Of a stretch of DNA of 23,403 bases, positions 6,831 to 15,005 are shown one piece after another; position 1 is the first letter of the stretch, and the number at the start of each line of letters is the position of its first letter. The notes beneath the pieces are model-generated. The model made no database searches. It was given only the letters and a program-made list of their open reading frames with translations, and was not told where the DNA came from. The stretch comes from a virus. The stretch spans positions 1-23,403 of the IMG/VR virus record IMGVR_UViG_3300044627_002068; one strand, given 5' to 3'. The position numbers and the translations under genes are program-made.

Positions 6831-7549
6831 TTTTTCTCCAATGAAGCGCTAACGAAATTCCATTTATTTGCATTATGAAAAGTAAATCTCTCAACACTAT
6901 TAACATCAGCTAGTGCATCTGAGTATTCAAACATAACCCGATCAAAATCCTTAAATTCAAACAGATTAGTGTCATTCACTAAAACTGTTGGAGATCTAGG
7001 AATACTAACTGTCTTGCAGTTGATACCAGCCCAAGCCAAAACATTTCTAGAGTCCAAGTGCTTTACTCCTGTTCTAAAGTCCATAACATCCCTTCTCCAC
7101 ACATTCATACTTGCCAATGTCGCAGCAATTAAAAATGATTTATCATTAAGTGTAGTTATCAACCCAGACATTGTACCAGAAAACCCAGGTGTTACTTCAC
7201 CAGAATACGGTGCAAATTGCATTATGCGGTCTGTTCCATCAAGCATTGATAAAATAGTATCTATAGCCCCTGGTAGGATAATGTCATCATCCCCAACGAC
7301 CCATACATACTCTCCGTCACCAGCTGTAATTCCATATAAACAATTTCCATCACAGCCAATATTTTGTTTTCTAACTGAATACTCAGATACATAATCTTTA
7401 TATTTATAAACGATATCCCCTGCAAATCCATCTTGGTCATTGTCAGAAACAATAATCTCAACACGATCATTATGTTGCATTGCAATACTATTTAAGCAAG
7501 CATCAAGGGATTCTCTTTTATATGTAGGAATGTATATAGTTAATTTCAT
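6827..7549 (-). CDS. Family 2 (GT-A) glycosyltransferase
   Basis: A 240-aa protein with a GT2 beginning: IYIPTYKRE, then EIIVSDNDQDG (D36, D38), a donor-site region, and the metal-binding DxD-type motif YVWVVGDDDIILPG (86-89). The rest is shorter than many GT2 enzymes but contains a hydrophobic acceptor region and no membrane segments. It overlaps the polymerase stop as TAATG and the nucleotidyltransferase start as ATGA, so the sugar genes are translationally tied to the replication operon. Such enzymes transfer a sugar from a nucleotide donor; the acceptor may be a glycan, virion protein or nucleobase and is not shown by sequence. Confidence 0.78.
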   Translation of the reverse strand: MKLTIYIPTYKRESLDACLNSIAMQHNDRVEIIVSDNDQDGFAGDIVYKYKDYVSEYSVRKQNIGCDGNCLYGITAGDGEYVWVVGDDDIILPGAIDTILSMLDGTDRIMQFAPYSGEVTPGFSGTMSGLITTLNDKSFLIAATLASMNVWRRDVMDFRTGVKHLDSRNVLAWAGINCKTVSIPRSPTVLVNDTNLFEFKDFDRVMFEYSDALADVNSVERFTFHNANKWNFVSASLEKK

Positions 7550-10500
7550 TAGACAACAGCTTTAACCAGATTTTTTCTCTCAATATAATTATCAATATTG
7601 ATAATAGCAGTATCCGATTCTACCTTGTATGAGTCCATGCGAGTTAGAGTCTGCTTTTCTTCAATCTTTGAAAGCCTAGCCGCATACCACTGCCCTTGCT
7701 TTATGATTCCTTTGAGCTTGGTATATGGTCTAGGGAAAATAACAACCTTGAATATTTGCCTACCATCCCAACAATACATATTAGCCATGATCTTATCTTT
7801 TGATGTTGTAAAGACTCTAGAGTGCATTACATACATTAGTGTCTTTTCTTCATCAACATGACCAAGACCAGTATCGTATAGCCAATTATATTCGTGATTG
7901 TCACCCTTCTGCCTAAGAGTAATAAACTTATGCAAATCTGAGCCGATGAAGTTATAGGCATCACAGAATGAATGGAGTGTTCTATCTCCAATCAAAGCAT
8001 ACACATAATCTCTATTTGCCATTTCAGTGTTTCTATCCGCAAATACGGTAGCCGAACCTGAGTGATCTTCAAATTCAATTCTCAGATACTGCGGTGTTTT
8101 CTTTGTTGATCTGACAATTGCTTTAATAAGGGTTAATGGAGAATTGATTTCATGGAAGTCAGCAAGGTTGCCAACGAACTCATCCATCTCATTCTTTTCT
8201 TCACCTGACTGGATGGAGAATCCCAGGACTGGTAGGTAGTATCTTTCGTGCTGATATTGAGATACATGATTAAGTGACGCATAAGCACCAACCTTTTCTA
8301 AGTTTTCTCTAAGCGGAGCTTTAACAGCGGATTTAGAGCATTTGTTATTAAATTCATCTAGGCAATTGAATGGTCTCTTAGATGTTATTTCTTTAATAGC
8401 TGATGTACCACAACCAGCAACATTGGACAGACCAAATCTAATTCCCTCTACTCCATCTTTATCATATGTTGTAAAGTATTCTTCTGAATAGTTAACATCT
8501 GGTGGAAGGATATTAATCTTTAACCTTTGAGCTTCCATGAGGTAGGCAGTGATTTTCTCAGATGAGTCTTCGTTGTATAAAAGAGACCATATGAACTCAA
8601 GTGGATAGTTAACTTTCAACCACATTGTTTGATACGAAAGCATTGAATATGCTACAGCATGTGATTTATTGAACATATATAGAGCAGACATTTCAAACTC
8701 AGACCACATTTGCTTCGCTTCTGCTTTTGGAATGATCGCATTATTGATAAACTTATCTTTATACTGCTTGAATTCTGCAACATCTCTTTTCTTTCCGATA
8801 ATCTTTCTTAGTTTGTCAGCATCTGACCAAGTGAATCCCGATATCCTTACTGACATTTGCATCAATTGCTCTTGGAAAATTACAGTACCGTATGTTTCCT
8901 CAAGAATATCTTTTACTGATTTATCAGGATAGTAAGGTTCAGTAAAACCCTTCTTGCAATCAATATATTTCTGACCCTGCGAAAGCAAAGCTCCTGGTCT
9001 AACTAATGCGTTTGATACAACAAGGTCATTGAAGTTATCAATCCCCATTCTTTCAATTAGATTTCTGTAGGCTGCAGCATCAGTTTGAAACACGCCTACG
9101 GTATTACCGTTATTAAAGTTATTAAATACCGCTTGATCGTCAAGTGCCAGTGATTGAGATTCTACATCAACCCCCTTAAGCTCCTTAATCTTCGCTAAGC
9201 AGTCTTTAATCACAGATACGGTCTTTAGACCCAAGATGTCAATCTTAATAAGCCCAACGGCTTCTGCATCTGTCATATCAAATGCTGTAACAGTTACACG
9301 CTCTCCACCATCTGTTTCTTTTCTTGTTTCAATTGGGCATACTTCATTTAATGGAATAGAAGAAACCACCATGCCAGCCGCATGAACACCAGCGTTTCTA
9401 ATTCTTCCCTCTAGTCTCTTCGCAACCTTTGGGACATCTGGATACTTATTACAAAAGATTTTTCCCTTAGGAGATTCCAAAAGCTCCTCAATCGTTTCAA
9501 AGAAAGGAGTGATGTTATTAGTTTCTTCATATGAAACCTGAAGAACTCTAGCAACATCTTTAATAGCCGACTTAGGCTTAAAAGTACCGTAAGTAGTGAT
9601 TGCAGCAACATTGTCACGCCCCCATCTTTCTCTTAAATAAGATTTAACTTCATTTCTACGCTTATCTTCAAAGTCCAAGTCAATGTCAGGATAGTCGTTA
9701 CGATCAGGGTTAATGAATCGTGCAAACAATAGATTGTATTTGATTGGATCTACTTTTGTAATGTTGAGAAGGAATGCCATTACGCTACCACCAACAGAAC
9801 CACGACCAGTACCACGACCAATGCCATTCGCATCAGCCCAGGAAATCAAATCCCATACAATTAGGAAGTAATCAGAGAATCCAAGTTGCTTGATAATCCC
9901 AAGCTCTTCATCAAGCCTTGTCTTGTACTCATCACCAAGATTGAGTTCTTTCAACCTAAAGTTTGTAAGTTCGGATAGGTACTCGTCTGAGTTAAGTGAC
10001 TTCATGTACTTTGGAAGAAGATTTCTTCTCTTTACAATCTCAGCACTACACTTACTTGCAACCTCAATTGTATTTTCTAGAATATCCTGCCTATCATACC
10101 CAGCTTCTTTAAACCAAGAAAGCACAGTTGTAGCGTCAGCAATATATGGATTGATATCATCAAACCGCAAATACCTATCAGGGTACAGGTGATTAACTCT
10201 GTCAATCAAATCTGGACCACAAGTATGTAGTGTTGCAAGATTTTCTTTTGCAGCATTAATTGTTTGAGCACCAATACTTGGGTACTGGGATACAAGAAGG
10301 AGAACTTCTTCTACACCTTTGTCTGCATGTGTTGGGAAATGGCAGTCAGCAGTTGCTACCGCCTTCTTTCCGAATGATGATGCTAAATCAAGCAATCCAT
10401 CATTAATCTGTTTTGGATTCCAAGCCTGTAGTTCAAAATAGAAATCGTCTTTAAATATCTTAACAAATCTTTCGGACAACTGTTCTGCCCGCCCATAATC

Positions 10501-10947
10501 CCCAGCTTCAATTGCTTTTGAAATAGAGCTTCCTCTACAGCCAGAGAGCGCAATGATGTCATCATCAACCATATCCTCTAGAAGATCAAAGTCAATTCTT
10601 GGCTTGTAATAGAAGTTGTCCTGCCAGCCAATCTGAGACATTTTAAATAACTTATTAAGACCAGTGTTGTTCTTGGCAAGAAGAATTAAGTGAAATCTCT
10701 CATGCTTACCATCACCATCACTCTTTACTGATGGTACAAAGTATGCCTCAACACCAAAAACTGGTCGCACAGCATTCTTTTGACATGCATCTTGAAACCT
10801 AAGAACCCCAGCCATCGTTCCGTGATCTGTAATTGCCGCAGCAAACTGACCGTTAGAGCTTGACATTTGTGCGATCTCTTCAGGTGTTGACATTCCGTCT
10901 AGTAGCGAGTGTTCGCTATGACAATGCAAGTGGACAAACTCTGTCAC
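7549..10947 (-). CDS. dnaE: DNA polymerase III alpha subunit (DnaE-type replicative polymerase)
   Basis: An 1132-aa family C polymerase, near the normal bacterial DnaE length. The N-terminal PHP domain (about 1-210) has HLHCHSEHSLLDG (H8, H10, D17), ITDHG (D41, H42), GVEAYF (E67), FHLILL (H86), SGC (C137) and DCH (D201, H203), an apparently complete metal set. The palm holds GRGTGRGSVGGS and PDIDLDFED (D421/D423/D425), with the third aspartate expected in IKIDILGLKTV. The finger region QEQLMQMSVRISGF and a C-terminal OB-like part (LRIEFEDHSGSATVFADR) follow. The start is GTG 10947 directly after the HAD stop, with GGAG 6 nt upstream. It would replicate the phage genome with the helicase and primase upstream. 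Confidence 0.95.
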   Translation of the reverse strand: MTEFVHLHCHSEHSLLDGMSTPEEIAQMSSSNGQFAAAITDHGTMAGVLRFQDACQKNAVRPVFGVEAYFVPSVKSDGDGKHERFHLILLAKNNTGLNKLFKMSQIGWQDNFYYKPRIDFDLLEDMVDDDIIALSGCRGSSISKAIEAGDYGRAEQLSERFVKIFKDDFYFELQAWNPKQINDGLLDLASSFGKKAVATADCHFPTHADKGVEEVLLLVSQYPSIGAQTINAAKENLATLHTCGPDLIDRVNHLYPDRYLRFDDINPYIADATTVLSWFKEAGYDRQDILENTIEVASKCSAEIVKRRNLLPKYMKSLNSDEYLSELTNFRLKELNLGDEYKTRLDEELGIIKQLGFSDYFLIVWDLISWADANGIGRGTGRGSVGGSVMAFLLNITKVDPIKYNLLFARFINPDRNDYPDIDLDFEDKRRNEVKSYLRERWGRDNVAAITTYGTFKPKSAIKDVARVLQVSYEETNNITPFFETIEELLESPKGKIFCNKYPDVPKVAKRLEGRIRNAGVHAAGMVVSSIPLNEVCPIETRKETDGGERVTVTAFDMTDAEAVGLIKIDILGLKTVSVIKDCLAKIKELKGVDVESQSLALDDQAVFNNFNNGNTVGVFQTDAAAYRNLIERMGIDNFNDLVVSNALVRPGALLSQGQKYIDCKKGFTEPYYPDKSVKDILEETYGTVIFQEQLMQMSVRISGFTWSDADKLRKIIGKKRDVAEFKQYKDKFINNAIIPKAEAKQMWSEFEMSALYMFNKSHAVAYSMLSYQTMWLKVNYPLEFIWSLLYNEDSSEKITAYLMEAQRLKINILPPDVNYSEEYFTTYDKDGVEGIRFGLSNVAGCGTSAIKEITSKRPFNCLDEFNNKCSKSAVKAPLRENLEKVGAYASLNHVSQYQHERYYLPVLGFSIQSGEEKNEMDEFVGNLADFHEINSPLTLIKAIVRSTKKTPQYLRIEFEDHSGSATVFADRNTEMANRDYVYALIGDRTLHSFCDAYNFIGSDLHKFITLRQKGDNHEYNWLYDTGLGHVDEEKTLMYVMHSRVFTTSKDKIMANMYCWDGRQIFKVVIFPRPYTKLKGIIKQGQWYAARLSKIEEKQTLTRMDSYKVESDTAIINIDNYIERKNLVKAVV

Positions 10948-11472
10948 TTAAATCTCCAATTCGTAAAGGTTTTCAATACAAGGTAAATCATTCCAGAAAG
11001 GTTTATTGTACCATGCTTTTCGGAGATAACAGTTTATACCGTGATCTCTCAAAGAAACAACTTCATGAGGATTATCTTCAACCATAAAAATTGGTTTAAT
11101 CTCAGAAACAATTTCATGCTTTTTATTTATTTTCGCAAACTTAGGTCTGAGAGTATTAATCCTCCATGCATCAAGCCAGGGCTCTGTCATCCTTACAGAA
11201 GCCTCTCTCTTCCTTGCTGTCACAATGTGGACATCAATATCATCCGAAAACCATTTATTAATTTGATACCAAGCATCCTCAAAGGGAATGAGGTTTTTCC
11301 AAAATAATTCATCAGAAAACAACTTTAATGCTTCTTCATTTTGTGTATCAGAAATTAACCAGCTACTATAGTCTTCATCAACACCAAAGTTGTAATGAAG
11401 ATAATTAGATATTCCAGTGTCAATGTCTGCAATCACACCATCAAGGTCAAGAACGATTGACTTACGCTTCAC
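10948..11472 (-). CDS. HAD-superfamily phosphatase (deoxynucleotidase-like)
   Basis: A 174-aa protein with the HAD motifs in order: SIVLDLDGVIAD (nucleophile D9, acid D11), VHIVTARK (T85), lysines near 114-118 in KINKKHE, and FMVEDNPHE (E132, D133). The small size and helical cap resemble 5'(3')-deoxyribonucleotidases (NT5C) or polynucleotide-type phosphatases. In a replication operon it could trim dNMPs or DNA 3'-phosphates. It starts at GTG 11472, with AAAGGA 5 nt upstream, just after a terminator-like hairpin, and its stop abuts the polymerase GTG. Substrate is uncertain. Confidence 0.75.
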   Translation of the reverse strand: MKRKSIVLDLDGVIADIDTGISNYLHYNFGVDEDYSSWLISDTQNEEALKLFSDELFWKNLIPFEDAWYQINKWFSDDIDVHIVTARKREASVRMTEPWLDAWRINTLRPKFAKINKKHEIVSEIKPIFMVEDNPHEVVSLRDHGINCYLRKAWYNKPFWNDLPCIENLYELEI

Positions 11473-11489
11473 AAAAATCCTTTGTTAAA

Positions 11490-11511
11490 GGGGAGGGGTT
11501 TCCCCCTCCCC
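11490..11511 (-). terminator. GC-rich hairpin with GAAA tetraloop, probable terminator or processing signal
   Basis: On the coding strand a perfect 9-bp stem, GGGGAGGGG with CCCCTCCCC, closes a GAAA loop. It begins 12 nt past the stop of the ssDNA-binding-type gene and ends just before the HAD ribosome site. The following bases (TTTAACAAAGG) give only a short U tract, so partial termination or mRNA 3'-end protection is as likely as full termination. It stands out strongly in this AT-rich sequence and would let the SSB-type gene be made in excess of the polymerase. Confidence 0.6.
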
Positions 11512-11523
11512 AATGAATAACAA

Positions 11524-12171
11524 TCACCAACTATCTTTATTTAGCTCACCAGTTGTCAAGAAAATCTGTTGCTTTTCATATGGAAGAGTCATGTAAACAC
11601 TTTCCAAATCATGCATTGGCAAATCCTTGATTACCTTTGTTGCTTCAGAAACATTCAAAGGGATAAGGCTATAGTTAGTATCAGAAGCTGAAGATCCAGT
11701 TCGTGAATACTTGTACTCACGGTCTGTAATTGTTCCAAACTCCTTAGCATACTCAATCAAAGTAAGACCAACATGGCGCTGGTTGAAGGTAGTGTCAAGA
11801 ATTCGTGGTTCCCAAACTCCTGGCTCAACTTCAACTGCAATATTGATCAACAGGTGCGGCTTAGGTCTCCAAGCCTTGTCAGATACTGACTGCTCAGTAG
11901 CCCAGCAACGATAGTTAAACTTCTCAAATGAAGCGGTAGATGCGACTCTCCACTTCCAGTTGATTGGCGATGTAACTACTGGAACTGAAATACCAGTACC
12001 GATTTCCTCATCAAAAAACTTAGCGTCTTCTGTGAGTTCCTGTCTGAAGCGAATCTTAAACGAATCGCCTGATTGAAGAGTAAAGTATTTCTTTACCCCC
12101 TTTGCTGTGCCTTGAGTTGGCACAACGGCTTTCTCAAGGTCTTTTAGTGTTTTAAGTGATGTAAATGACAT
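11524..12171 (-). CDS. Probable phage single-stranded DNA-binding protein
   Basis: A 215-aa protein. An N-terminal segment ends with KGVKKYFTLQSGDSFKIRFR, the sort of strand that opens OB-fold phage SSBs. Aromatic and basic strands follow (NWKWRV, FNYRCWATE, KPHLLINIAVEV, PRILDTTFNQRHV), suited to stacking on ssDNA, and the end is mildly acidic (LNKDSW). It is not a close relative of bacterial SSB. Support comes mainly from position, between primase and polymerase, from a strong AGGAG site 5 nt before ATG 12171, and from the following hairpin, which all fit an abundant replication protein. An alternative is an unrelated phage replication accessory protein. Confidence 0.5.
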   Translation of the reverse strand: MSFTSLKTLKDLEKAVVPTQGTAKGVKKYFTLQSGDSFKIRFRQELTEDAKFFDEEIGTGISVPVVTSPINWKWRVASTASFEKFNYRCWATEQSVSDKAWRPKPHLLINIAVEVEPGVWEPRILDTTFNQRHVGLTLIEYAKEFGTITDREYKYSRTGSSASDTNYSLIPLNVSEATKVIKDLPMHDLESVYMTLPYEKQQIFLTTGELNKDSW

Positions 12172-12179
12172 AATGTCTC

Positions 12180-13079
12180 CTATATGATTATTTGTTTGTT
12201 ATTGATACTGTCTTGTATTTGCTTTACTGACATTTCTCCTGGATCTTTCAACCCATCAGAAATGCTCGCTGTGTACAGTTCTTTACCACAGCAAGAATTA
12301 ATTATAGCATCTCGCATCGCATTACCAGCTTCATCATTATCAGAAAAGATAATAATTTTGTCAAAGTATTTCTTCAACATAGAAACTTGCTGTACAGACA
12401 CCTGTGCTCCGAGTGTTGCTACGACATTTGGAAACCCAGCTTCGTGGACCTTCATCGCATCAACACTTCCTTCTACTATTATAACATCAGGGTGATGCTT
12501 GGCATTCTGGATATTAAACAGAACGAGGGCTCTCTTAAAGCCAGTGTTATACAGGTATCGGGGTTCCTGTTCTGACTCTATTGCACGACCAATCAACCCA
12601 ACTAGCTTATATTGGGGGTTACGGACTGGCACTACAATACGATTCTTGTTTTCAGAAAACCCAATCTCAAAATGCTCAAGAGTATCTAGCGACAGACCCC
12701 TTTCAATAAACGGAGTCAGTTTTGATGTTTTGCTACTGTCTTCGTAGTCAATAATTACATTATCAAGACTAAGCTCTTGCTCTGCAACTGGCGGTCTGAG
12801 CGCACGATCTAACTCGTTCTTCAAAGCGGTTGGGTCTAATACAGTTTGCCGACCATATGACTTACCAGTTATCTGACGATACAGTTTCTTAAAATTACCC
12901 TTTTCTCCACAAGATGGATTGAAACACTGCCATAACCCAGTCTTTTTATTCAGATAGAAAGATGGCGTGTTCCTGTTCTTATGGAACGGGCAATAGATAG
13001 TAACTTCATTACCAGACTCAGCATGGATTTGAATCCCATACTTACTGAAAAGTTCTTTTACTTCAATCTCTAGATTCAT
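12180..13079 (-). CDS. DnaG-like primase (CHC2 zinc finger plus TOPRIM)
   Basis: A 299-aa primase from ATG 13079. The frame opens further to 13205, but the extra residues overlap a coupled 61-aa gene, and 13079 gives the usual short DnaG lead-in before the zinc finger. The zinc motif is YCPFHKNRNTPSF...CFNPSCGEKG (C30, H33, C52, C57). TOPRIM shows IIVEGSVDAMK (E203) and IIIFSDNDEAGNA (D247, D249). About half the length of bacterial DnaG, it lacks the C-terminal helicase-interaction domain, so contact with the helicase may use another protein. The ribosome site is weak; coupling to the overlapping gene upstream may supply ribosomes. It makes RNA primers for the phage polymerase. Confidence 0.9.
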   Translation of the reverse strand: MNLEIEVKELFSKYGIQIHAESGNEVTIYCPFHKNRNTPSFYLNKKTGLWQCFNPSCGEKGNFKKLYRQITGKSYGRQTVLDPTALKNELDRALRPPVAEQELSLDNVIIDYEDSSKTSKLTPFIERGLSLDTLEHFEIGFSENKNRIVVPVRNPQYKLVGLIGRAIESEQEPRYLYNTGFKRALVLFNIQNAKHHPDVIIVEGSVDAMKVHEAGFPNVVATLGAQVSVQQVSMLKKYFDKIIIFSDNDEAGNAMRDAIINSCCGKELYTASISDGLKDPGEMSVKQIQDSINNKQIII

Positions 13080-13248
13080 CGTCAAAAATGATTGAGAATG
13101 AAAATATTTCGGATTGTTTATCATAGTCCGTAAAAAGTCTTGTCTTCCCTGTGTAGCCATATTTAATTCTCGCTTCGTCTTCCATCCAAGGTCTAAGTTT
13201 GGCAATTGTCTCTATGTCTTTTGCAGTTCCTATGAGCATGCCTGGCAT
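13063..13248 (-). CDS. Small hypothetical protein between helicase and primase (61 aa)
   Basis: The frame extends upstream to 13293, but ATG 13248 overlaps the helicase stop as TAATG, giving 61 aa starting MPGMLIGTAKDIETIAKL and ending acidic (IIFDDESRD). It overlaps the primase start by 17 nt. The coding looks protein-like, with hydrophobic and charged residues mixed and a KYGYTGKTRLF strand pair. It could be a small replisome partner. I do not recognise a family. Confidence 0.6.
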   Translation of the reverse strand: MPGMLIGTAKDIETIAKLRPWMEDEARIKYGYTGKTRLFTDYDKQSEIFSFSIIFDDESRD

Positions 13249-14465
13249 TAAATGTCCCATTCTTCTGCCCACTTTCCAGTCTCTAGGTTCCATCTAAGGT
13301 AGAAACCAAAGTGATGTGCTCTTCTCACCTTTCGTGAAACAACCTGAAACACATCTGAGGATGGTTCTCTGTGAATTGCAAGAACCAAGTCAGCGTCATA
13401 AGCTAACTGCTTACTCCATGCAACTTCCTCAAGCTCTGGTGGTCGCTCTGAGTGACCCTCTGACATAGTTACTGCAGCGACATCTATGATCGGAACATTA
13501 TTCTTGACCGCCATTCGCTTAAAAGCCTTAGAGAGGTTTTTAGCCTTCTCGGTTTCTGTTTTAGCACCACTAGAGTCGTCAAACAAGCCGTGATAGTCTA
13601 GAATAACGAGGTCAGGATGATACTGGTCAATCTTTGCCTGCACCATGTTTTGATCTGCTGTTTCAAGACCTTCTGATGTTACGAGATGGATTGCGTGTTT
13701 CCCCTCAAACATCTCTTCTGCCCACTTCTCATACTTATCTACAACCGCAGGGTTTGCTCTCACAAGATCTGTGTTAGTGAAGTTACCTTCTCCGTTATTA
13801 AGAAGAGTATCAAGTCGTTGACCTTCCTGCATTTTGTTCATTTCAAGAGAAATAATGAGTGGTCTATAACCAGCTCTCCAGGCGTTTACTGCAAACAATC
13901 GTGCAATAAATGATTTACCAACGCCAGTCCAACCAAGCAGAACAACAAAGTCTCCTGGTTGCCAACCGCCAAATGTTTTATCAATAACATTGATACCACT
14001 AGGTACTCCCTGAAGCTCGTTGTTATCTCGCAACGATCTCTCCTTGAGGCTTTGCGCTCTGTCTCTCCACTCACCAGCTAAGTCAGTATCTTTAAGACTA
14101 CTGGAGAACTTGTAGAGTCTTGAAGTCTCTTCCATTAAGTATGACAGCGATTCCTTTGGACCGAGATCCCCAAGAATCGCATGAGCTTTAGAAACAATAG
14201 ATCTAGTCTGATAGGAGAGTGATTCTCTTCTTGCTTCATCAACATAATATTTGAGTGGTTCAGGTGTAAGAACAAAATCAAAGTCAGCATAGTGATGCTT
14301 GATAGTGTCTTTTGATGGAACCTTCTTGTGTTCGTCATAGTGAGAAACAATGAAGTTCCAGATGTCTCTGTTTTCTACAAAGACATTCTCTACACCTTGA
14401 TTAACGGCTTCTACATAACCATTGCTTTCAACAATTGAGTTAAGCAATCTTGTTTCATAATTCAT
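13248..14465 (-). CDS. dnaB: DnaB-like replicative helicase
   Basis: A 405-aa hexameric-type helicase. The N-terminal part (1-125) is helical and resembles a DnaB N-domain; a linker follows, then the RecA-like motor. Motor motifs: GVPSGINVIDKTFGGWQPGD, Walker A GWTGVGKS (178-185), IISLEM with E208, and Walker B LVILDYHGLF (D290). The downstream arginine-bearing region VVSRKVRRAHHF may provide the arginine finger. It is somewhat shorter than E. coli DnaB (471 aa). ATG 14465 overlaps the upstream stop as ATGA. It would unwind the fork 5'-3', with primase and polymerase encoded next in the operon. Confidence 0.9.
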   Translation of the reverse strand: MNYETRLLNSIVESNGYVEAVNQGVENVFVENRDIWNFIVSHYDEHKKVPSKDTIKHHYADFDFVLTPEPLKYYVDEARRESLSYQTRSIVSKAHAILGDLGPKESLSYLMEETSRLYKFSSSLKDTDLAGEWRDRAQSLKERSLRDNNELQGVPSGINVIDKTFGGWQPGDFVVLLGWTGVGKSFIARLFAVNAWRAGYRPLIISLEMNKMQEGQRLDTLLNNGEGNFTNTDLVRANPAVVDKYEKWAEEMFEGKHAIHLVTSEGLETADQNMVQAKIDQYHPDLVILDYHGLFDDSSGAKTETEKAKNLSKAFKRMAVKNNVPIIDVAAVTMSEGHSERPPELEEVAWSKQLAYDADLVLAIHREPSSDVFQVVSRKVRRAHHFGFYLRWNLETGKWAEEWDI

Positions 14466-14767
14466 TCAGAGACCATTCTCTTTCTTGTTTCTTCTACGAT
14501 GTTCTTAAATTTATCAGCTGACTTATTCTCAAACTTAACCCGATCAACATACGATCTTGACTCAACAGCAAAATCAAATATCAAAAAAGGTCCGCTATTT
14601 GATTTGACGAACAATTGTATCGCATCAAAGAGCTCCTGTCTCTTGTAGAAATCAGCAATTGCATCCGCAACAGATTCTTGTCTTGGAGAATCTGGGATAA
14701 ATAACTTATTTGATTTTTTGCAAGATTCCTTGAAGAAGTTTATTAGTTCTTGACCAGTTGCTTCCAT
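14462..14767 (-). CDS. Hypothetical protein upstream of helicase, possible helicase partner (101 aa)
   Basis: A mostly helical 101-aa protein (MEATGQELINFFKESCKKSN at the start, a basic C-terminal helix DKFKNIVEETRKRMVSE). The start is inside the whiB-like gene: AAGGAGG stands 12 nt upstream of ATG 14767, and the two frames overlap by 62 nt. The stop overlaps the helicase start as ATGA. Phages often encode a small helicase loader next to DnaB; the position allows that role, but no sequence motif confirms it. Confidence 0.6.
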   Translation of the reverse strand: MEATGQELINFFKESCKKSNKLFIPDSPRQESVADAIADFYKRQELFDAIQLFVKSNSGPFLIFDFAVESRSYVDRVKFENKSADKFKNIVEETRKRMVSE

Positions 14768-15005
14768 TTATTTTCTTCGCCTCCTTCCATGTAAGAATTA
14801 GGAAATCATACTCTGATATGCCAGCATTTACACCGACATATGGATTATTTTGCCATGCATTTAAAAAACATTCTTTTTTAACTTTGCATAATGAACAACC
14901 TTGCTTGGCATATTTTATGTCATCAATGTCATAAGATAGCCAAGCAACTGATCGTTCATCTTTTGCACAGACAGCTTTTTTTACCCAATCACTTTGGGCT
15001 TTCAT
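14706..15005 (-). CDS. WhiB-like iron-sulphur transcription factor
   Basis: A 99-aa protein with the four-cysteine WhiB pattern: C13, C37, C40 and C46 (AVCAKDER, then CSLCKVKKEC), i.e. C-x23-C-x2-C-x5-C, the ligands of a 4Fe-4S cluster in the Wbl family. The next segment, YVGVNAGISEYDF, occupies the place of the usual G(V/I)WGG turn but reads GVNAG, and a basic tail (KEAKKINGSNWSR) follows. Wbl proteins bind the primary sigma factor and redirect transcription; they are confined to Actinobacteria and their phages (e.g. TM4 WhiB). This is the main host clue in the window. It lies among early genes beside a MerR-like regulator, so a role in early or middle transcription or host takeover is likely. 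Confidence 0.78.
   Translation of the reverse strand: MKAQSDWVKKAVCAKDERSVAWLSYDIDDIKYAKQGCSLCKVKKECFLNAWQNNPYVGVNAGISEYDFLILTWKEAKKINGSNWSRTNKLLQGILQKIK

Noticed and set aside
6969-7394. 141-aa open frame on the plus strand
   Set aside because: Antisense to the GT2 gene with recognisable motifs; no ribosome site or protein-like motif in the plus frame.
13080-13205. Longer primase N-terminus (start at 13205)
   Set aside because: The added 42 residues have no counterpart in DnaG proteins and overlap the coupled 61-aa gene; ATG 13079 gives the family-like start.
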